The notes beneath the pieces are model-generated. The model did not search any database. It worked only from the letters and a program-made list of their open reading frames with translations, and was not told where the DNA came from. Both the position numbers and the translations under genes were made by a program. A stretch of DNA of 64,000 nucleotides, from assembly GCA_037140615.1 (NCBI GenBank), contig JBAXED010000006.1:6022-70021 (forward strand), given 5' to 3'. The stretch's first letter is position 1. Every line of letters begins with the position of its first letter. The DNA comes from CAINVV01 sp037140615. Lineage in GTDB: Bacteria > Bacteroidota > Bacteroidia > Bacteroidales > Prolixibacteraceae. This document shows, piece after piece, positions 8,850 through 18,485 of the stretch.

Positions 8850-10184
8850 TTACGAATTAACGTTTTTTAACAGAAAACAAATTTTAAACTGCGAACCTTC
8901 TCCGATTCTTGACTTCACTTCAATTTTTGCCTCATGAAATGATGCGATACTGTTGACGATGGATAATCCCAACCCCTGTCCTTCCTCTTTGTTGGCATCC
9001 ATCCGTTTAAATCGGTTAAAAATAATCCCTAGATTTTCGGCTTCTATGCCAATGCCATTGTCCTCCACGACAATTTGGAATCCACAGTCATCCTCTTCAT
9101 GATAAATGGCAACAAAACCTCCCGATTTGTTGTATTTAATCGCATTGCTAACCAGATTAAACAACAAAATATAGATCAGATACTTATTTACCTCCGTTAG
9201 GTTGACTTCTTGTTGAATCCTGTTTTCGATGATAATATCAGAGATTTGAGCCCGTTCCTCAATATTTGTAATAATCTCTTCTGCCAATTCATGAAGGTTA
9301 ACCGTATCGTTCTTGGCATATTGGTCATTTTCAATCCTCGAAATCAGCAACAAAGCCTTGATAATATGCTGGAGCCTAACAAGCTGCTTCTGCTGATCCA
9401 GAATCATATCGACCGTTTTTAAAGGCAACTTACCTGAAACCAAAAGGTTATCCAATTTAGATTGCATGATAGAAATCGGAGTAAAAAGCTCATGCGACAC
9501 ATCTCCAATAAACTTTCGTTGGTTCTTGAGTATATCATTTACCTTGTGCATCAGCTCATTGATCGTGGTATTGAGGTAGACAAAATCTGATGTCGATGAG
9601 TCAATTTCTGAATATTCAAATGTTTCAGGATTATCAACAGTTTTCAACTTTGGAATGATCCTCTGATTGAGTGGATGAAGCAAGTACTTGTAAATCCCCA
9701 GGTCAAAAAGTATGGTAATAACCAATACGATCAAAATGATAGAAAGAGAAATGGTCTTGAGTGTTTGATCGAGGCTATAAATCAATTGAATATTTTTTCC
9801 AATTTCAAGTGTATACTGCTGATTATCAATTTCGAAATTATAGATAAGTATTCTAAAATCGAATTCTTCATCCTCAATAATTCTGGCTTCTTCGGTAAAT
9901 GATTGTTGTTCCGGTTTCCCTGACGGATCAAGAATAATTGAAATAAACTCGTCTTTTAAAATGTTATAACTGGCAAAAGCGCTGTCCTGCTCCGCATCCA
10001 AATAGGTTTTGATGCCAATTTTCTTGACTATCGACATGGTCTTATCCTTCATCTTCATCAAATCCCTGTCCGTATGCCGAGTAACGAGCGAATCGATCAT
10101 CTGTTGCACCATAGTAAACAGGATAAAAAAAATGACAATTTTTGAAATGGCACCAATTAATGCAAGTTTTAACTCCAGTCTCAT
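8850..10184 (-). CDS. Membrane sensor histidine kinase of an OmpR-type two-component system
   Basis: From the ATG at 10184 the protein has 444 residues; a TTG 81 bases earlier would add a basic, unconvincing N-terminus. One membrane helix lies near residues 5-27 and a second near 145-168, enclosing a periplasmic region of about 115 residues. HisKA has its His in VSHELFTPISI, where Phe replaces the usual Arg of HELRTP. HATPase motifs are NLVSNAIKYN, DNGIGI and GQGLGLSIV. It is divergent from, and surely partners with, the OmpR-type regulator at 10335. The signal is unknown. Confidence 0.9.
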   Translation of the reverse strand: MRLELKLALIGAISKIVIFFILFTMVQQMIDSLVTRHTDRDLMKMKDKTMSIVKKIGIKTYLDAEQDSAFASYNILKDEFISIILDPSGKPEQQSFTEEARIIEDEEFDFRILIYNFEIDNQQYTLEIGKNIQLIYSLDQTLKTISLSIILIVLVITILFDLGIYKYLLHPLNQRIIPKLKTVDNPETFEYSEIDSSTSDFVYLNTTINELMHKVNDILKNQRKFIGDVSHELFTPISIMQSKLDNLLVSGKLPLKTVDMILDQQKQLVRLQHIIKALLLISRIENDQYAKNDTVNLHELAEEIITNIEERAQISDIIIENRIQQEVNLTEVNKYLIYILLFNLVSNAIKYNKSGGFVAIYHEEDDCGFQIVVEDNGIGIEAENLGIIFNRFKRMDANKEEGQGLGLSIVNSIASFHEAKIEVKSRIGEGSQFKICFLLKNVNS

Positions 10185-10334
10185 AATGCGCTTAAAATCA
10201 AGTAATAAAAAATCCCTTCTTATCGAAATCCAGGCTTTTTTGCGCAAACATCCGATAAGATTCAAATCAAACTTTTATATTGAACAAGATATTGATAATT
10301 TCGGTTCGATTTTGCAAAGTAAAGTGATGACTAC

Positions 10335-11009
10335 ATGAACCTCCTAATTGTTGAAGATGAACGCTCTCTTTCTGGTGAAATTCGCAGGTTTCTGGAGAAG
10401 GAAGGATTTGTCTGCGATGAGGCCCATACCGGTCGGATTGCCTCTGACAAAATATTCTCCAATGAATATGACCTGATTTTGCTGGATCTTGGTCTACCTG
10501 ATTATGAAGGGCTGGATCTGCTCAAAGAGTCAATAAAAAATAAAAGCTCTGCCTCAGTTATTATTCTTTCTGCCCGAACCGCTATCGATGACAAGATCAA
10601 AGGACTGGATCTGGGAGCCGACGACTACCTTTCGAAACCCTTTTCGATGATTGAGCTAAAATCAAGAATTTTAGCCGTCACCCGAAGAAAACATGGGTTG
10701 AAGGGGAATATTGTCCGCATTCGCGGATTAGAGATCGATCTGGACAAGCGCAAAGCGTTCTTTAGCAACAATGAAATCCTACTGACAAAAAAAGAGTACG
10801 ATATTTTTAGTTTCCTGATTTTAAACAAGAATAAAGTAACCACGCGGCTTCAAATTTCGGAACATATCTGGGGTGATATCTTCGAAGAAAACTACAACTC
10901 CAATTACATCGACGTCCACGTCAAAAACATTCGCAAAAAGCTTTCGGAATATCTGGATTATGAGTTTTTGGAGACGGTACGGGGGATTGGGTTTCGGTTT
11001 AATGAGTAA
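10335..11009 (+). CDS. OmpR-type response regulator
   Basis: The 224-residue protein has a receiver with acidic EDE near residue 7, phospho-Asp in LLDLGLP and Lys in LSKPFS, followed by a winged-helix domain (about 125-222, with LTKKEYDIFSFL and YIDVHVKNIRKKL). This is the standard OmpR/PhoB layout. It is divergent to the kinase gene with about 150 bases between the chosen starts, a region that can hold both promoters. Its stop codon is followed directly by a 9-nt tandem-word repeat. Confidence 0.93.
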   Translation: MNLLIVEDERSLSGEIRRFLEKEGFVCDEAHTGRIASDKIFSNEYDLILLDLGLPDYEGLDLLKESIKNKSSASVIILSARTAIDDKIKGLDLGADDYLSKPFSMIELKSRILAVTRRKHGLKGNIVRIRGLEIDLDKRKAFFSNNEILLTKKEYDIFSFLILNKNKVTTRLQISEHIWGDIFEENYNSNYIDVHVKNIRKKLSEYLDYEFLETVRGIGFRFNE

Positions 11010-11219
11010 GAAGTGAGCTAAAATGACTAAAGTATTTAAAGTGCCTGGAGTGACTAAAGTACTTAGAGTGCCTAACGTGCTCAGAAAAACTTCTCTGGAA
11101 TAGAATCTTCAAATTTTAAATCAAACATTCATGAACAATAACCAATAACTTTGGATTCCCATCAAATTCAAACAACTTTAGGCACTCTCGGCACTATAAA
11201 TACTCTAGGCACTTTATGC
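11010..11219. repeat. Long inverted repeat of 9-nt tandem words (locus 1)
   Basis: The left arm (11010-11082) is about eight tandem, degenerate copies of a 9-mer with consensus AAAGTGCCT or AAAGTGACT. The right arm (11174-11218), read on the other strand, is about five copies of the same word. The spacer is about 90 bases. The left arm begins immediately after the regulator stop codon. The word is shared with locus 4 at 34231. It could fold into a long RNA hairpin and may end transcription, but it has no clear T run. Confidence 0.85.
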
Positions 11220-11247
11220 AGTTGAAAACTTTATAATCTGGTTTTTT

Positions 11248-11342
11248 CTTGTGTCTGCTTTTATAATTCCTTTTAAGTCAATTTATTGTATCTAGTAATT
11301 AATATATTTTAATAACTTTTTAAATTAATTAGTAGACACAAG
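11248..11342. repeat. 12-bp inverted repeat upstream of the nuo promoter
   Basis: CTTGTGTCTGCT at 11248-11259 is matched in inverse by AGTAGACACAAG at 11331-11342 (11 of 12). The 71 bases between are extremely AT-rich. The right half ends next to the -33 region of the predicted nuo promoter, so this may be an operator pair or a structured upstream element. Confidence 0.5.
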
Positions 11343-11343
11343 G

Positions 11344-11371
11344 TTGCGTTAATGATAAATTTCTATTTTTG
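11344..11371 (+). promoter_or_regulatory. Predicted promoter of the nuo operon
   Basis: TATTTTTG at 11364-11371 matches TAnnTTTG. A TTG at 11344-11346 lies 17 bases upstream, near the expected -33 position. The leader to nuoA would be about 65 bases. Confidence 0.5.
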
Positions 11372-11442
11372 TCGCTGATTATTGAAGTTCCTTATACACT
11401 GTTATTTAGAACAGTTCTTATTAACACCTAAAACAATTTCAT

Positions 11443-11793
11443 ATGGAAAGTAGTGCCTTGATACTTTTCTTTATAACGGCCATTTCCCTGGTAGGATTGG
11501 CACTGGTTTTCTCCAGTTATGTCCCTCCAACTTCATTTACTGCGGCAAAATTTGAACCCTATGAGTGCGGTATGGAAACCATCGGAGAAACCTGGAACCA
11601 GTACACTGTCGGATATTATCTTTTTGCCATTCTCTTTCTCATTTTCGACGTGGAAACTGTCTTTATTTTCCCATGGGCGACTGTAATGAGGGAGGTTGGG
11701 ATGACCGGTTTTGTTGAAATTCTGATCTTCTTTGGCATTTTAGGTTTGGGATTGTTTTACGGATGGAAAAAACATGCATTGAAATGGGAGTAA
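11443..11793 (+). CDS. nuoA: NADH-quinone oxidoreductase subunit A
   Basis: The 116-residue membrane subunit has three helices (about 5-28, 62-85 and 90-112). The conserved loop PYECGMETIGETW and the acidic helix LIFDVETVFIFPWA are diagnostic for NuoA. It belongs to the membrane arm near the quinone site of complex I. It is the first gene of a continuous operon and follows a promoter-like box. Its 3' end overlaps nuoB. Confidence 0.97.
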   Translation: MESSALILFFITAISLVGLALVFSSYVPPTSFTAAKFEPYECGMETIGETWNQYTVGYYLFAILFLIFDVETVFIFPWATVMREVGMTGFVEILIFFGILGLGLFYGWKKHALKWE

Positions 11794-12335
11794 AAAGTAA
11801 AAAAGAGTTCGAGGCGAATGATTTTCCAATCTTAGCCGAATATGAAGGAGGAAGTATCATCCTTGCCAAACTAGACGATCTGCTTAACTGGTCTCGATCC
11901 AATTCACTCTGGCCTTTGACTTTTGGAACACGCTGTTGCGCCATTGAATTTATGGCTGTAGGCGCCTCCAGGCATGATATGGCTAGATTCGGTATGGAGG
12001 TTGCGCGCGCCACGCCGCGCCAGGCCGATATGATCATTATCTCGGGATCGATCAATTACAAAATGGCTCCTGTTCTCAAAAGATTGTACGATCAGATTGC
12101 CGATCCAAAATACGTTATTGCCATGGGTTCATGTGCCATTTCCGGCGGACCGTTTTTCTACAATTCGTATGCTATCGTTAAAGGTGCAGACCACGTTATC
12201 CCGGTAGATGTTTACGTACCCGGATGTCCACCCAGACCGGAAGCACTGTTGTTTGGCATGATGCAACTTCAGAAAAAAATCAGAAGAGAGCGGTATTTCT
12301 CCAGAAAACAGAAAAAAAATGCCCCACAACCTTGA
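11763..12335 (+). CDS. nuoB: NADH-quinone oxidoreductase subunit B
   Basis: NuoB carries the terminal [4Fe-4S] cluster N2 that hands electrons to quinone. The ligands are visible: the tandem Cys pair in TRCCAIEFMA, one in GSCAISGG and one in PGCPPRPE. Length is 190 residues from the ATG at 11763. A second ATG at 11784 would give a 10-base overlap with nuoA in place of 31 and is an equally plausible start. The product docks with NuoC and NuoD. Confidence 0.97.
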   Translation: MEKTCIEMGVKSKKEFEANDFPILAEYEGGSIILAKLDDLLNWSRSNSLWPLTFGTRCCAIEFMAVGASRHDMARFGMEVARATPRQADMIIISGSINYKMAPVLKRLYDQIADPKYVIAMGSCAISGGPFFYNSYAIVKGADHVIPVDVYVPGCPPRPEALLFGMMQLQKKIRRERYFSRKQKKNAPQP

Positions 12336-12386
12336 AGCTAACCGGGAAGATGGGAAAATCAATCATACATTCAATCACTTCACCAA

Positions 12387-12857
12387 TTGAATTTTAGTGA
12401 GATGACAAACGAAGAACTTCTAGCTTGCCTTACGGGCGAGTTTTCAAAAGCCGAGGTTAAACTTGGCAAGCAATATGTTGAGATAGTGGTTCAGGCAGCC
12501 GATCTGCACGAAACATCTGTACAACTCAAAAATGCGCCCACGTTGTCGTTCGATTATCTGTTTTGCCTCTCAGGTGTTGATTATCCCGAGTCGATGCAGA
12601 TAGTATACCACCTCGAATCAACTGCCCATAGACATATCGTGGTCATGAAAGTCAATACTGCTGACCGCCTCGATCCTAAGGTAGACACGGTTAGCGATGT
12701 ATGGCAGACAGCCAAATATCACGAAAGGGAAGTGTATGATCTTTTGGGGGTTAAATTTAACAACCACACAGATCTGCGCAGACTATTCCTGGATGATACC
12801 TGGGGATTCCCTCTTAGAAAAGATTACAAAGACGAAGTAAGAATAGTAGAACGATAA
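12387..12857 (+). CDS. nuoC: NADH-quinone oxidoreductase subunit C
   Basis: This 156-residue peripheral-arm subunit of the 30-kDa family has the signature KYHEREVYDLLGVKF and the C-terminal RRLFLDDTWGFPLRKDY. It is separate from nuoD, unlike the fused NuoCD of E. coli. It has no cofactor and supports the NuoB/NuoD quinone site. It sits 51 bases after nuoB and 4 before nuoD. Confidence 0.96.
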   Translation: MNFSEMTNEELLACLTGEFSKAEVKLGKQYVEIVVQAADLHETSVQLKNAPTLSFDYLFCLSGVDYPESMQIVYHLESTAHRHIVVMKVNTADRLDPKVDTVSDVWQTAKYHEREVYDLLGVKFNNHTDLRRLFLDDTWGFPLRKDYKDEVRIVER

Positions 12858-12861
12858 CCTT

Positions 12862-13995
12862 ATGTCTGAAACAAAAGAGATTATCATTAGTACGGATAAG
12901 ATCCACACCGATCAATATCTGGTCAACATGGGGCCTCAGCACCCCTCAACGCACGGGGTACTTAGGTTGCTTGTCCGTTTGGAGGGTGAAATGGTTCACC
13001 ATATTCAGCCTCATGTTGGGTACATTCACAGTGGAATCGAAAAAATGTGCGAGGCCCTCTCCTACCCTCAGGTTATTCACCTGACCGACCGGATGGATTA
13101 CCTGTCTGCCCACATGAACAACGAAGCGGTCTGTCTCTGCGTGGAGAATGCACTTCAGGTGGAGGTTCCCGACCGCGTAAAATACATCCGCACCATCTTT
13201 GACGAACTAAGCCGTCTGGCATCACATCAACTTTGGTGGTGTGTGATGGGTATGGACATGGGCGCATTAACAACTTTCTTTTATGGCCTTCGCGACCGCG
13301 AGCACATTCTCGATATTTTCGAAGAGACTTGTGGCGCGCGGATGACCCTCAACTACAGTGTTCCCGGAGGAGTGATGTTCGACATTCACCCAAATTTCCA
13401 GAAGAGAGTCAAAGATTTCATCAAAGAATTCAGAAAGAAACTGCCTGAATACGATCAATTGCTTACAGGGAATGTTATTTTCCAGGAGCGCACCAACGAC
13501 ATCGGCTATCTTTCTCTGGAGGATGCTATCGCCTGGGGTGTAACTGGTCCATCGGGCCGTGCATCAGGTTTTTCCTGCGATGTCAGAAAACATGAGCCTT
13601 ATAGCGCTTATCCACTCGTAGATTTCCAGGAAAAATTAGATACCAAGGGAGATTCATTTACCCGTTATCGTTTGAGAATGGAGGAGATGCACGAATCCCT
13701 CCGCATCATAGAACAACTGATCGACAACATCCCGGAAGGTGATTATGCCGTCAAGATGAAAGGTGTTGTTAAACTACCGGAAGGTGAATTTTACCAGAGA
13801 GTCGAAAGTGCCAGAGGCGAATTTGGGGTGTACATTGTCAGCGATGGCAAGAAAAACCCCTATCGTGTGAAGTTTCGTTCGCCGGGATTCTCCAACCTTT
13901 TTGCGCTTAACAAGATGGCTGCCGGTCACAAGATCGCTGACCTTGTCGCCATCATGTCTACACTCGACCTTGTTATCCCGGACATTGACAGGTAA
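12862..13995 (+). CDS. nuoD: NADH-quinone oxidoreductase subunit D
   Basis: The 377-residue 49-kDa subunit forms the quinone-binding cavity with NuoB. The quinone-site loop GPQHPSTHGVLR near residue 24 and the motif GYIHSGIEKM are both present. The family is derived from NiFe hydrogenase large subunits, but the Ni-binding cysteine pairs are absent, as expected for complex I. Confidence 0.97.
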   Translation: MSETKEIIISTDKIHTDQYLVNMGPQHPSTHGVLRLLVRLEGEMVHHIQPHVGYIHSGIEKMCEALSYPQVIHLTDRMDYLSAHMNNEAVCLCVENALQVEVPDRVKYIRTIFDELSRLASHQLWWCVMGMDMGALTTFFYGLRDREHILDIFEETCGARMTLNYSVPGGVMFDIHPNFQKRVKDFIKEFRKKLPEYDQLLTGNVIFQERTNDIGYLSLEDAIAWGVTGPSGRASGFSCDVRKHEPYSAYPLVDFQEKLDTKGDSFTRYRLRMEEMHESLRIIEQLIDNIPEGDYAVKMKGVVKLPEGEFYQRVESARGEFGVYIVSDGKKNPYRVKFRSPGFSNLFALNKMAAGHKIADLVAIMSTLDLVIPDIDR

Positions 13996-14039
13996 TTAGT
14001 ACTAACACGATTGAACTATATCGAAAATCATCAAATCTA

Positions 14040-15128
14040 ATGGGATTCAATATTTACGACTTTTCAGGAATGACCCACAACATGCACCTGTGGTTTTTGG
14101 AGCGGATGTCTCCAACGGCTACTATCATTGTTGAATGGACCATCATCGGGGTCAGTTACATGCTTTTCGTTGCCCTCTTCGGTTTGTTTCTGGTATACGC
14201 CGAAAGAAAGGTGTGCGCAGCGTTCCAACAGCGTTTGGGACCCATGCGTGTAGGTTTTTGGGGATTGCTCCAAACCATCGCCGACTTTCTCAAGTTGCTG
14301 ATGAAAGAGCTGATCATGCCCAAAAGTGCCGACAAATTTCTTTACAACCTTGCTCCTTTTATCGTTATGATTGCCACCTTCCTGGCCATGGCGGTATTGC
14401 CTTTTGCCAAGGGGTTGCAAACACTCGATTTTGATATCGGGATATTTTATGTGACAGCTGTCTCATCAGTCGGTGTTATTGGGATCCTGTTGGCAGGCTG
14501 GTCAAGCAACAACAAATATTCGCTGATCGGTGCCATGCGGAGCGGTGCGCAAATTCTCAGCTATGAGTTGTCTGTCTCCCTTTCATTGGTAACCATTATT
14601 ATCCTTGCCGGCTCAATGCAACTTTCAGTGATCGTTGAAAGTCAGCGTGACAGCTGGTTTTTGTTCAAGGGACACATCCCTTCTCTGATCGCTTTCGTCA
14701 TATTCCTGGTAGCCGGAACCGCTGAAACCAATCGCGGTCCTTTCGACCTTGCAGAAGCCGAATCAGAGCTAACGGCTGGTTTCCATACAGAATATTCAGG
14801 TATTAAATTTGCTTTCTTCTTTTTAGCAGAATACATCAACATGTTCATCGTTGCAGCCATGGCCACAACAGTTTTCCTCGGAGGCTGGATGCCTTTACAT
14901 TTTGGTTCCTTCGAATCTTTTAATGTTGTCATGGATTTTATCCCACCACTTGTTTGGTTCTTCATGAAAGTAATGGGCGTAATATTTCTGATCATGTGGT
15001 TCAAATGGACTTTCCCCCGTTTAAGGGTTGACCAAATTCTGACACTCGAGTGGAAATACCTGTTGCCAATCAATCTGGTTAACATCCTGCTGATGTGCCT
15101 GGTTGTTCTAACCAAATTCCATCTGTAA
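14040..15128 (+). CDS. nuoH: NADH-quinone oxidoreductase subunit H
   Basis: The 362-residue membrane subunit (about eight helices) links the quinone cavity to the proton channels. The diagnostic acidic loop NRGPFDLAEAESEL and the early motif ERKVCAAFQQRLGP are present. The order nuoD-nuoH without nuoEFG between them is the main sign of the 11-subunit complex. Confidence 0.97.
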   Translation: MGFNIYDFSGMTHNMHLWFLERMSPTATIIVEWTIIGVSYMLFVALFGLFLVYAERKVCAAFQQRLGPMRVGFWGLLQTIADFLKLLMKELIMPKSADKFLYNLAPFIVMIATFLAMAVLPFAKGLQTLDFDIGIFYVTAVSSVGVIGILLAGWSSNNKYSLIGAMRSGAQILSYELSVSLSLVTIIILAGSMQLSVIVESQRDSWFLFKGHIPSLIAFVIFLVAGTAETNRGPFDLAEAESELTAGFHTEYSGIKFAFFFLAEYINMFIVAAMATTVFLGGWMPLHFGSFESFNVVMDFIPPLVWFFMKVMGVIFLIMWFKWTFPRLRVDQILTLEWKYLLPINLVNILLMCLVVLTKFHL

Positions 15129-15140
15129 AATTATAGCTAT

Positions 15141-15623
15141 ATGAACGCGCTATTTCAATATATCAGCACAGTTTTCAAAGGAGTAGGATCGCTTCTTACG
15201 GGTATGAAAATTACCGGTAAGTATGTTTTTACCCCCTGGAATAATGTGACACAACAATATCCAGAAAACCGTGACACACTAAAAATGTTCGACCGTTTTC
15301 GTGGTGAAGTTATCATGCCCCACAGCGAAATCAACGAACATCTATGCACGGGATGTGGCATTTGTGAGCTCAATTGTCCCAATGGGTCGATTGAGGTCAT
15401 CAGCAAAATGGAACTAACCGAAGAAGGCAAGAAAAAAAGAGCCATCGACCAGTACATCTACCATTTGGGTATGTGCACCTTTTGCAACCTTTGTATCAAG
15501 GCTTGTCCGACAGGTGCCATCTCAATGGGACAAAATTTTGAACATGCCGTTTGGGATCGTTCAAAATTGACCAAGGTACTTAACCAGCCTGGTTCGAAAA
15601 TTTCCCAGGGAGTGAAAGAATAA
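15141..15623 (+). CDS. nuoI: NADH-quinone oxidoreductase subunit I
   Basis: The 160-residue ferredoxin-like subunit carries clusters N6a and N6b. Two CxxCxxCxxxCP motifs are visible: CTGCGICELNCP (near residue 70) and CTFCNLCIKACP (near 111). In a complex without NuoEFG this subunit is a good candidate for the docking site of an external ferredoxin; that role is inferred by analogy with other 11-subunit complexes. Confidence 0.96.
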   Translation: MNALFQYISTVFKGVGSLLTGMKITGKYVFTPWNNVTQQYPENRDTLKMFDRFRGEVIMPHSEINEHLCTGCGICELNCPNGSIEVISKMELTEEGKKKRAIDQYIYHLGMCTFCNLCIKACPTGAISMGQNFEHAVWDRSKLTKVLNQPGSKISQGVKE

Positions 15624-15648
15624 CAAACAGCCACAAAAAATATTCGCT

Positions 15649-16200
15649 ATGAGTCTCAATGATATTATGTTCTACCTGTTTGCCGGTTCAATTCTGACCT
15701 TCTCACTTTTAACCGTCACCAGTCGCAGAATCCTTAGATCAGCAGTCTATTTGCTTTTCGTTCTGGTTTCTACAGCAGGGATCTATTTCATGCTGAATTA
15801 CAATTTTCTTGCTGCGGTTCAGTTAACTGTCTATGCAGGAGGTATAATTGTCTTAATCATCTTTTCCATCCTTTTGACGAGTCATGTTAGTGAAAAGGCC
15901 GTAGTTGCTCCTGTAAAACAGCAGATTTTTTCAGCCCTCGCTGTGGCAGCCGGTGCGGTTCTGACAATTATGACCATCTTCAAATTTGCCTTTGTACCTT
16001 CTACTTCACCTGCTGTCGAAGCCAATGTTCACAATGTTGGTCTTGCACTCGTGTCATACAAAAGAGATGGATTCGCTCTGCCGTTCGAGGTGATCTCAAT
16101 CCTTCTTCTAGCTGCAATGGTTGGAGCCATCGTTCTTGCCAAAAAGGAGAAAAACATGGAGCCTGCCGGTAGTCAAACAAAAAATAATCCTGATAAATAA
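15649..16200 (+). CDS. nuoJ: NADH-quinone oxidoreductase subunit J
   Basis: The 183-residue membrane subunit has five predicted helices. The segment FLAAVQLTVYAGGIIVLIIF is the conserved third helix of NuoJ, and the C-terminal FEVISILLLAAMVGAIVLAKK is also typical. It begins 25 bases after nuoI and ends 8 bases before nuoK. Confidence 0.95.
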   Translation: MSLNDIMFYLFAGSILTFSLLTVTSRRILRSAVYLLFVLVSTAGIYFMLNYNFLAAVQLTVYAGGIIVLIIFSILLTSHVSEKAVVAPVKQQIFSALAVAAGAVLTIMTIFKFAFVPSTSPAVEANVHNVGLALVSYKRDGFALPFEVISILLLAAMVGAIVLAKKEKNMEPAGSQTKNNPDK

Positions 16201-16208
16201 TCAAAATC

Positions 16209-16526
16209 ATGATAGACAATATCCCTCTTAATGCATTTCTTGTTATCAGTACCCTGATGTTCTTTATCGGCATCTATGGTTTTCTGACTAGAAGAAATTT
16301 GATTACCATGTTGATGTCCGTCGAGTTGATCCTCAATTCTGTGAATATTAATTTTGTGGTTTTCAATAAGTTTCTCTATCCAAACCTGCTCCACGGCCAT
16401 TTTTTCAGTCTGATCGTGATCGCAGTTGCGGCTTCTGAAGCTGCCGTAGCCATTGCCATTATCATCAACATCTACCGGAATTTTAAATCGATTGATGTGG
16501 ATAACCTTGACCAAATGAAACTCTGA
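16209..16526 (+). CDS. nuoK: NADH-quinone oxidoreductase subunit K
   Basis: The 105-residue MrpC-like subunit has three helices. The conserved acidic residues used in proton transfer lie in MLMSVELILNSVN and in the helix containing AASEAAVAIAI. Length and position are normal for NuoK. Confidence 0.96.
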   Translation: MIDNIPLNAFLVISTLMFFIGIYGFLTRRNLITMLMSVELILNSVNINFVVFNKFLYPNLLHGHFFSLIVIAVAASEAAVAIAIIINIYRNFKSIDVDNLDQMKL

Positions 16527-16554
16527 TCTAATAACTGTATAGAAAAAATTAACC

Positions 16555-18471
16555 ATGAATAGTTACGCATATACATTGTTGATCCCGCTGATTCCTTTTT
16601 TCGTATTCATCTTTGTTGGGATGGCCGAAGACAAGTTAAAGGGCAAATTGGGCGGTCTGATCGGAACGGCAGGATTGGGAATAGCGACTTTCCTTTCCTA
16701 CATGACTGCCTTCAAATATTTCATCACAGACCACGTGGCAGGGACAGGGTACACCTCTTTCAAGGCATTTGAAATCACTTGGCTGCACCTTACCGACAAA
16801 CTGACCATTAATTTGGGTGTATTGATCGACCCGATTTCAGTCATGATGCTGGTGGTAATCACTACAGTATCTTTCATGGTGCATATTTACAGCCTTGGCT
16901 ACATGGAGGGCGAAAGAGGCTTTGCACGTTTTTACGCCTTTCTGTCTTTGTTTAGTTTCTCTATGCTTGGATTGGTTTTGGCCACCAACCTGTTTCAAAT
17001 GTATATCTTCTGGGAACTCGTGGGCGTCTCGTCCTTTCTGCTGATCGGATATTACTACGAAAAACCCAGTGCCTTTTCGGCAGCTAAAAAAGCTTTTATC
17101 GTTACCCGTTTTGCGGATCTTGGCTTCCTGATCGGTATTCTTATTCTTTCTTTCAATACCGGAACTTTCGACTTCCAGACCCTCACTGACCCCAAAGGAC
17201 TTGCCATTGCATCAACAGGCGGAGCCGTTTTCATGGGATTATCAGTGATCACCTGGGCCTTGATATTCATCTTTATCGGTGGTGCCGGTAAATCGGCCAT
17301 GTTCCCGCTACACATCTGGTTGCCTGATGCGATGGAAGGTCCAACACCTGTTTCTGCATTGATCCATGCCGCGACAATGGTGGTTGCGGGAGTTTATCTG
17401 GTGGCTCGTCTTTTCCCTGTGTATGCTCAGGGAGGCCCAGTTGCTCTTGAGGTTGTGGCCTGGGTAGGTGCCTTTACTTCTCTTTTTGCTGCAGTAATTG
17501 CCACCACTCAAACAGATATAAAAAGGGTGCTGGCATTTTCGACTATGTCACAAATCGGATACATGATGCTTTCTTTGGGTGTTTCCGGCTATGGTGGAGA
17601 AGAGGGACTCGGTTTCATGGCCGGCAACTTCCACTTATTCACCCACGCCATGTTCAAGGCGCTTCTCTTCCTCGGTGCAGGTGCAATCATCCATGCCGTT
17701 CACAGCAACGACATGACCGAAATGGGTGGCTTACGCAAGTACTTACCTATCACGCATATAACCTTCCTGATTGCCTGCCTCACAATTTCCGGCATGCCTT
17801 TATTATCAGGATTCTTCAGCAAAGATGAGATTCTGGTGGCAGCTTTCCACTCCAATAAAATTCTTTTCGGCATCGAATATTTTGTAGCCGGACTTACCGC
17901 TTTCTATATGTTCCGTCTTTATTACAATATTTTTTGGGGCCATGACCGTCATTACCACCATACACCTCACGAAGCCCCGCTGGTGATGACTGTCCCGCTC
18001 ATGATCCTGGCCTTTGGATCTGTTTTCTCAGGTTACCTGCCATTCCACAATATGGTAACCTCTGATGGGCTGGGTTTCGAATCGCACATCGACTATATGA
18101 TCGCTGTTCCTTCTGTTTTGATTGGGCTTATTGGGATAGCTATTGCCACCGTAATGTACAAAAAGGAAAATGCTCTTCCGGATAAGGTGGCAGCTTCTTT
18201 TAAATACCTCTATCGCTGGTCATTCCGCAAATTTTACATCGACGAGGTCTACCTTTTCGTTACAAAAAAAATCATATTCAATTACATATCCAGACCTGTT
18301 GCCTGGTTCGACCGTCACATTGTTGATGGCACCATGAACGGGATAGCCAATTTAGTTGTATTTCTATCCTTCAATGTCAAAGGACTTCAATCAGGCAGAG
18401 TGCAACAATATGGATTTGTGTTTGTCACAGGTGTTATTGCCCTGGTGTTGATTTTCGTTTACGTACTTTAA
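16555..18471 (+). CDS. nuoL: NADH-quinone oxidoreductase subunit L
   Basis: The 638-residue antiporter-like subunit is the distal proton pump, with a long lateral helix at its C-terminus. Family motifs include IFWELVGVSSFLLIGYY, GKSAMFPLHIWLPDAMEGPTP and HAMFKALLFLGAG. The key Glu, Lys and His residues are in these segments. A His-rich loop (GHDRHYHHTPHE, near residue 463) is typical of NuoL. Confidence 0.97.
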   Translation: MNSYAYTLLIPLIPFFVFIFVGMAEDKLKGKLGGLIGTAGLGIATFLSYMTAFKYFITDHVAGTGYTSFKAFEITWLHLTDKLTINLGVLIDPISVMMLVVITTVSFMVHIYSLGYMEGERGFARFYAFLSLFSFSMLGLVLATNLFQMYIFWELVGVSSFLLIGYYYEKPSAFSAAKKAFIVTRFADLGFLIGILILSFNTGTFDFQTLTDPKGLAIASTGGAVFMGLSVITWALIFIFIGGAGKSAMFPLHIWLPDAMEGPTPVSALIHAATMVVAGVYLVARLFPVYAQGGPVALEVVAWVGAFTSLFAAVIATTQTDIKRVLAFSTMSQIGYMMLSLGVSGYGGEEGLGFMAGNFHLFTHAMFKALLFLGAGAIIHAVHSNDMTEMGGLRKYLPITHITFLIACLTISGMPLLSGFFSKDEILVAAFHSNKILFGIEYFVAGLTAFYMFRLYYNIFWGHDRHYHHTPHEAPLVMTVPLMILAFGSVFSGYLPFHNMVTSDGLGFESHIDYMIAVPSVLIGLIGIAIATVMYKKENALPDKVAASFKYLYRWSFRKFYIDEVYLFVTKKIIFNYISRPVAWFDRHIVDGTMNGIANLVVFLSFNVKGLQSGRVQQYGFVFVTGVIALVLIFVYVL

Positions 18472-18485
18472 GAAACTGAAATAAA

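Noticed and set aside
11010..11219. Reading the word repeats as ordinary Rho-independent terminators
   Set aside because: Arms are long and AT-rich with large spacers and no T run, and two lie inside operons; true terminators in this window (8521, 32928, 59420) look different.
13073..13448. Short frames overlapping nuoD
   Set aside because: nuoD is well conserved through this region; the other frames are by-products of its codon use.
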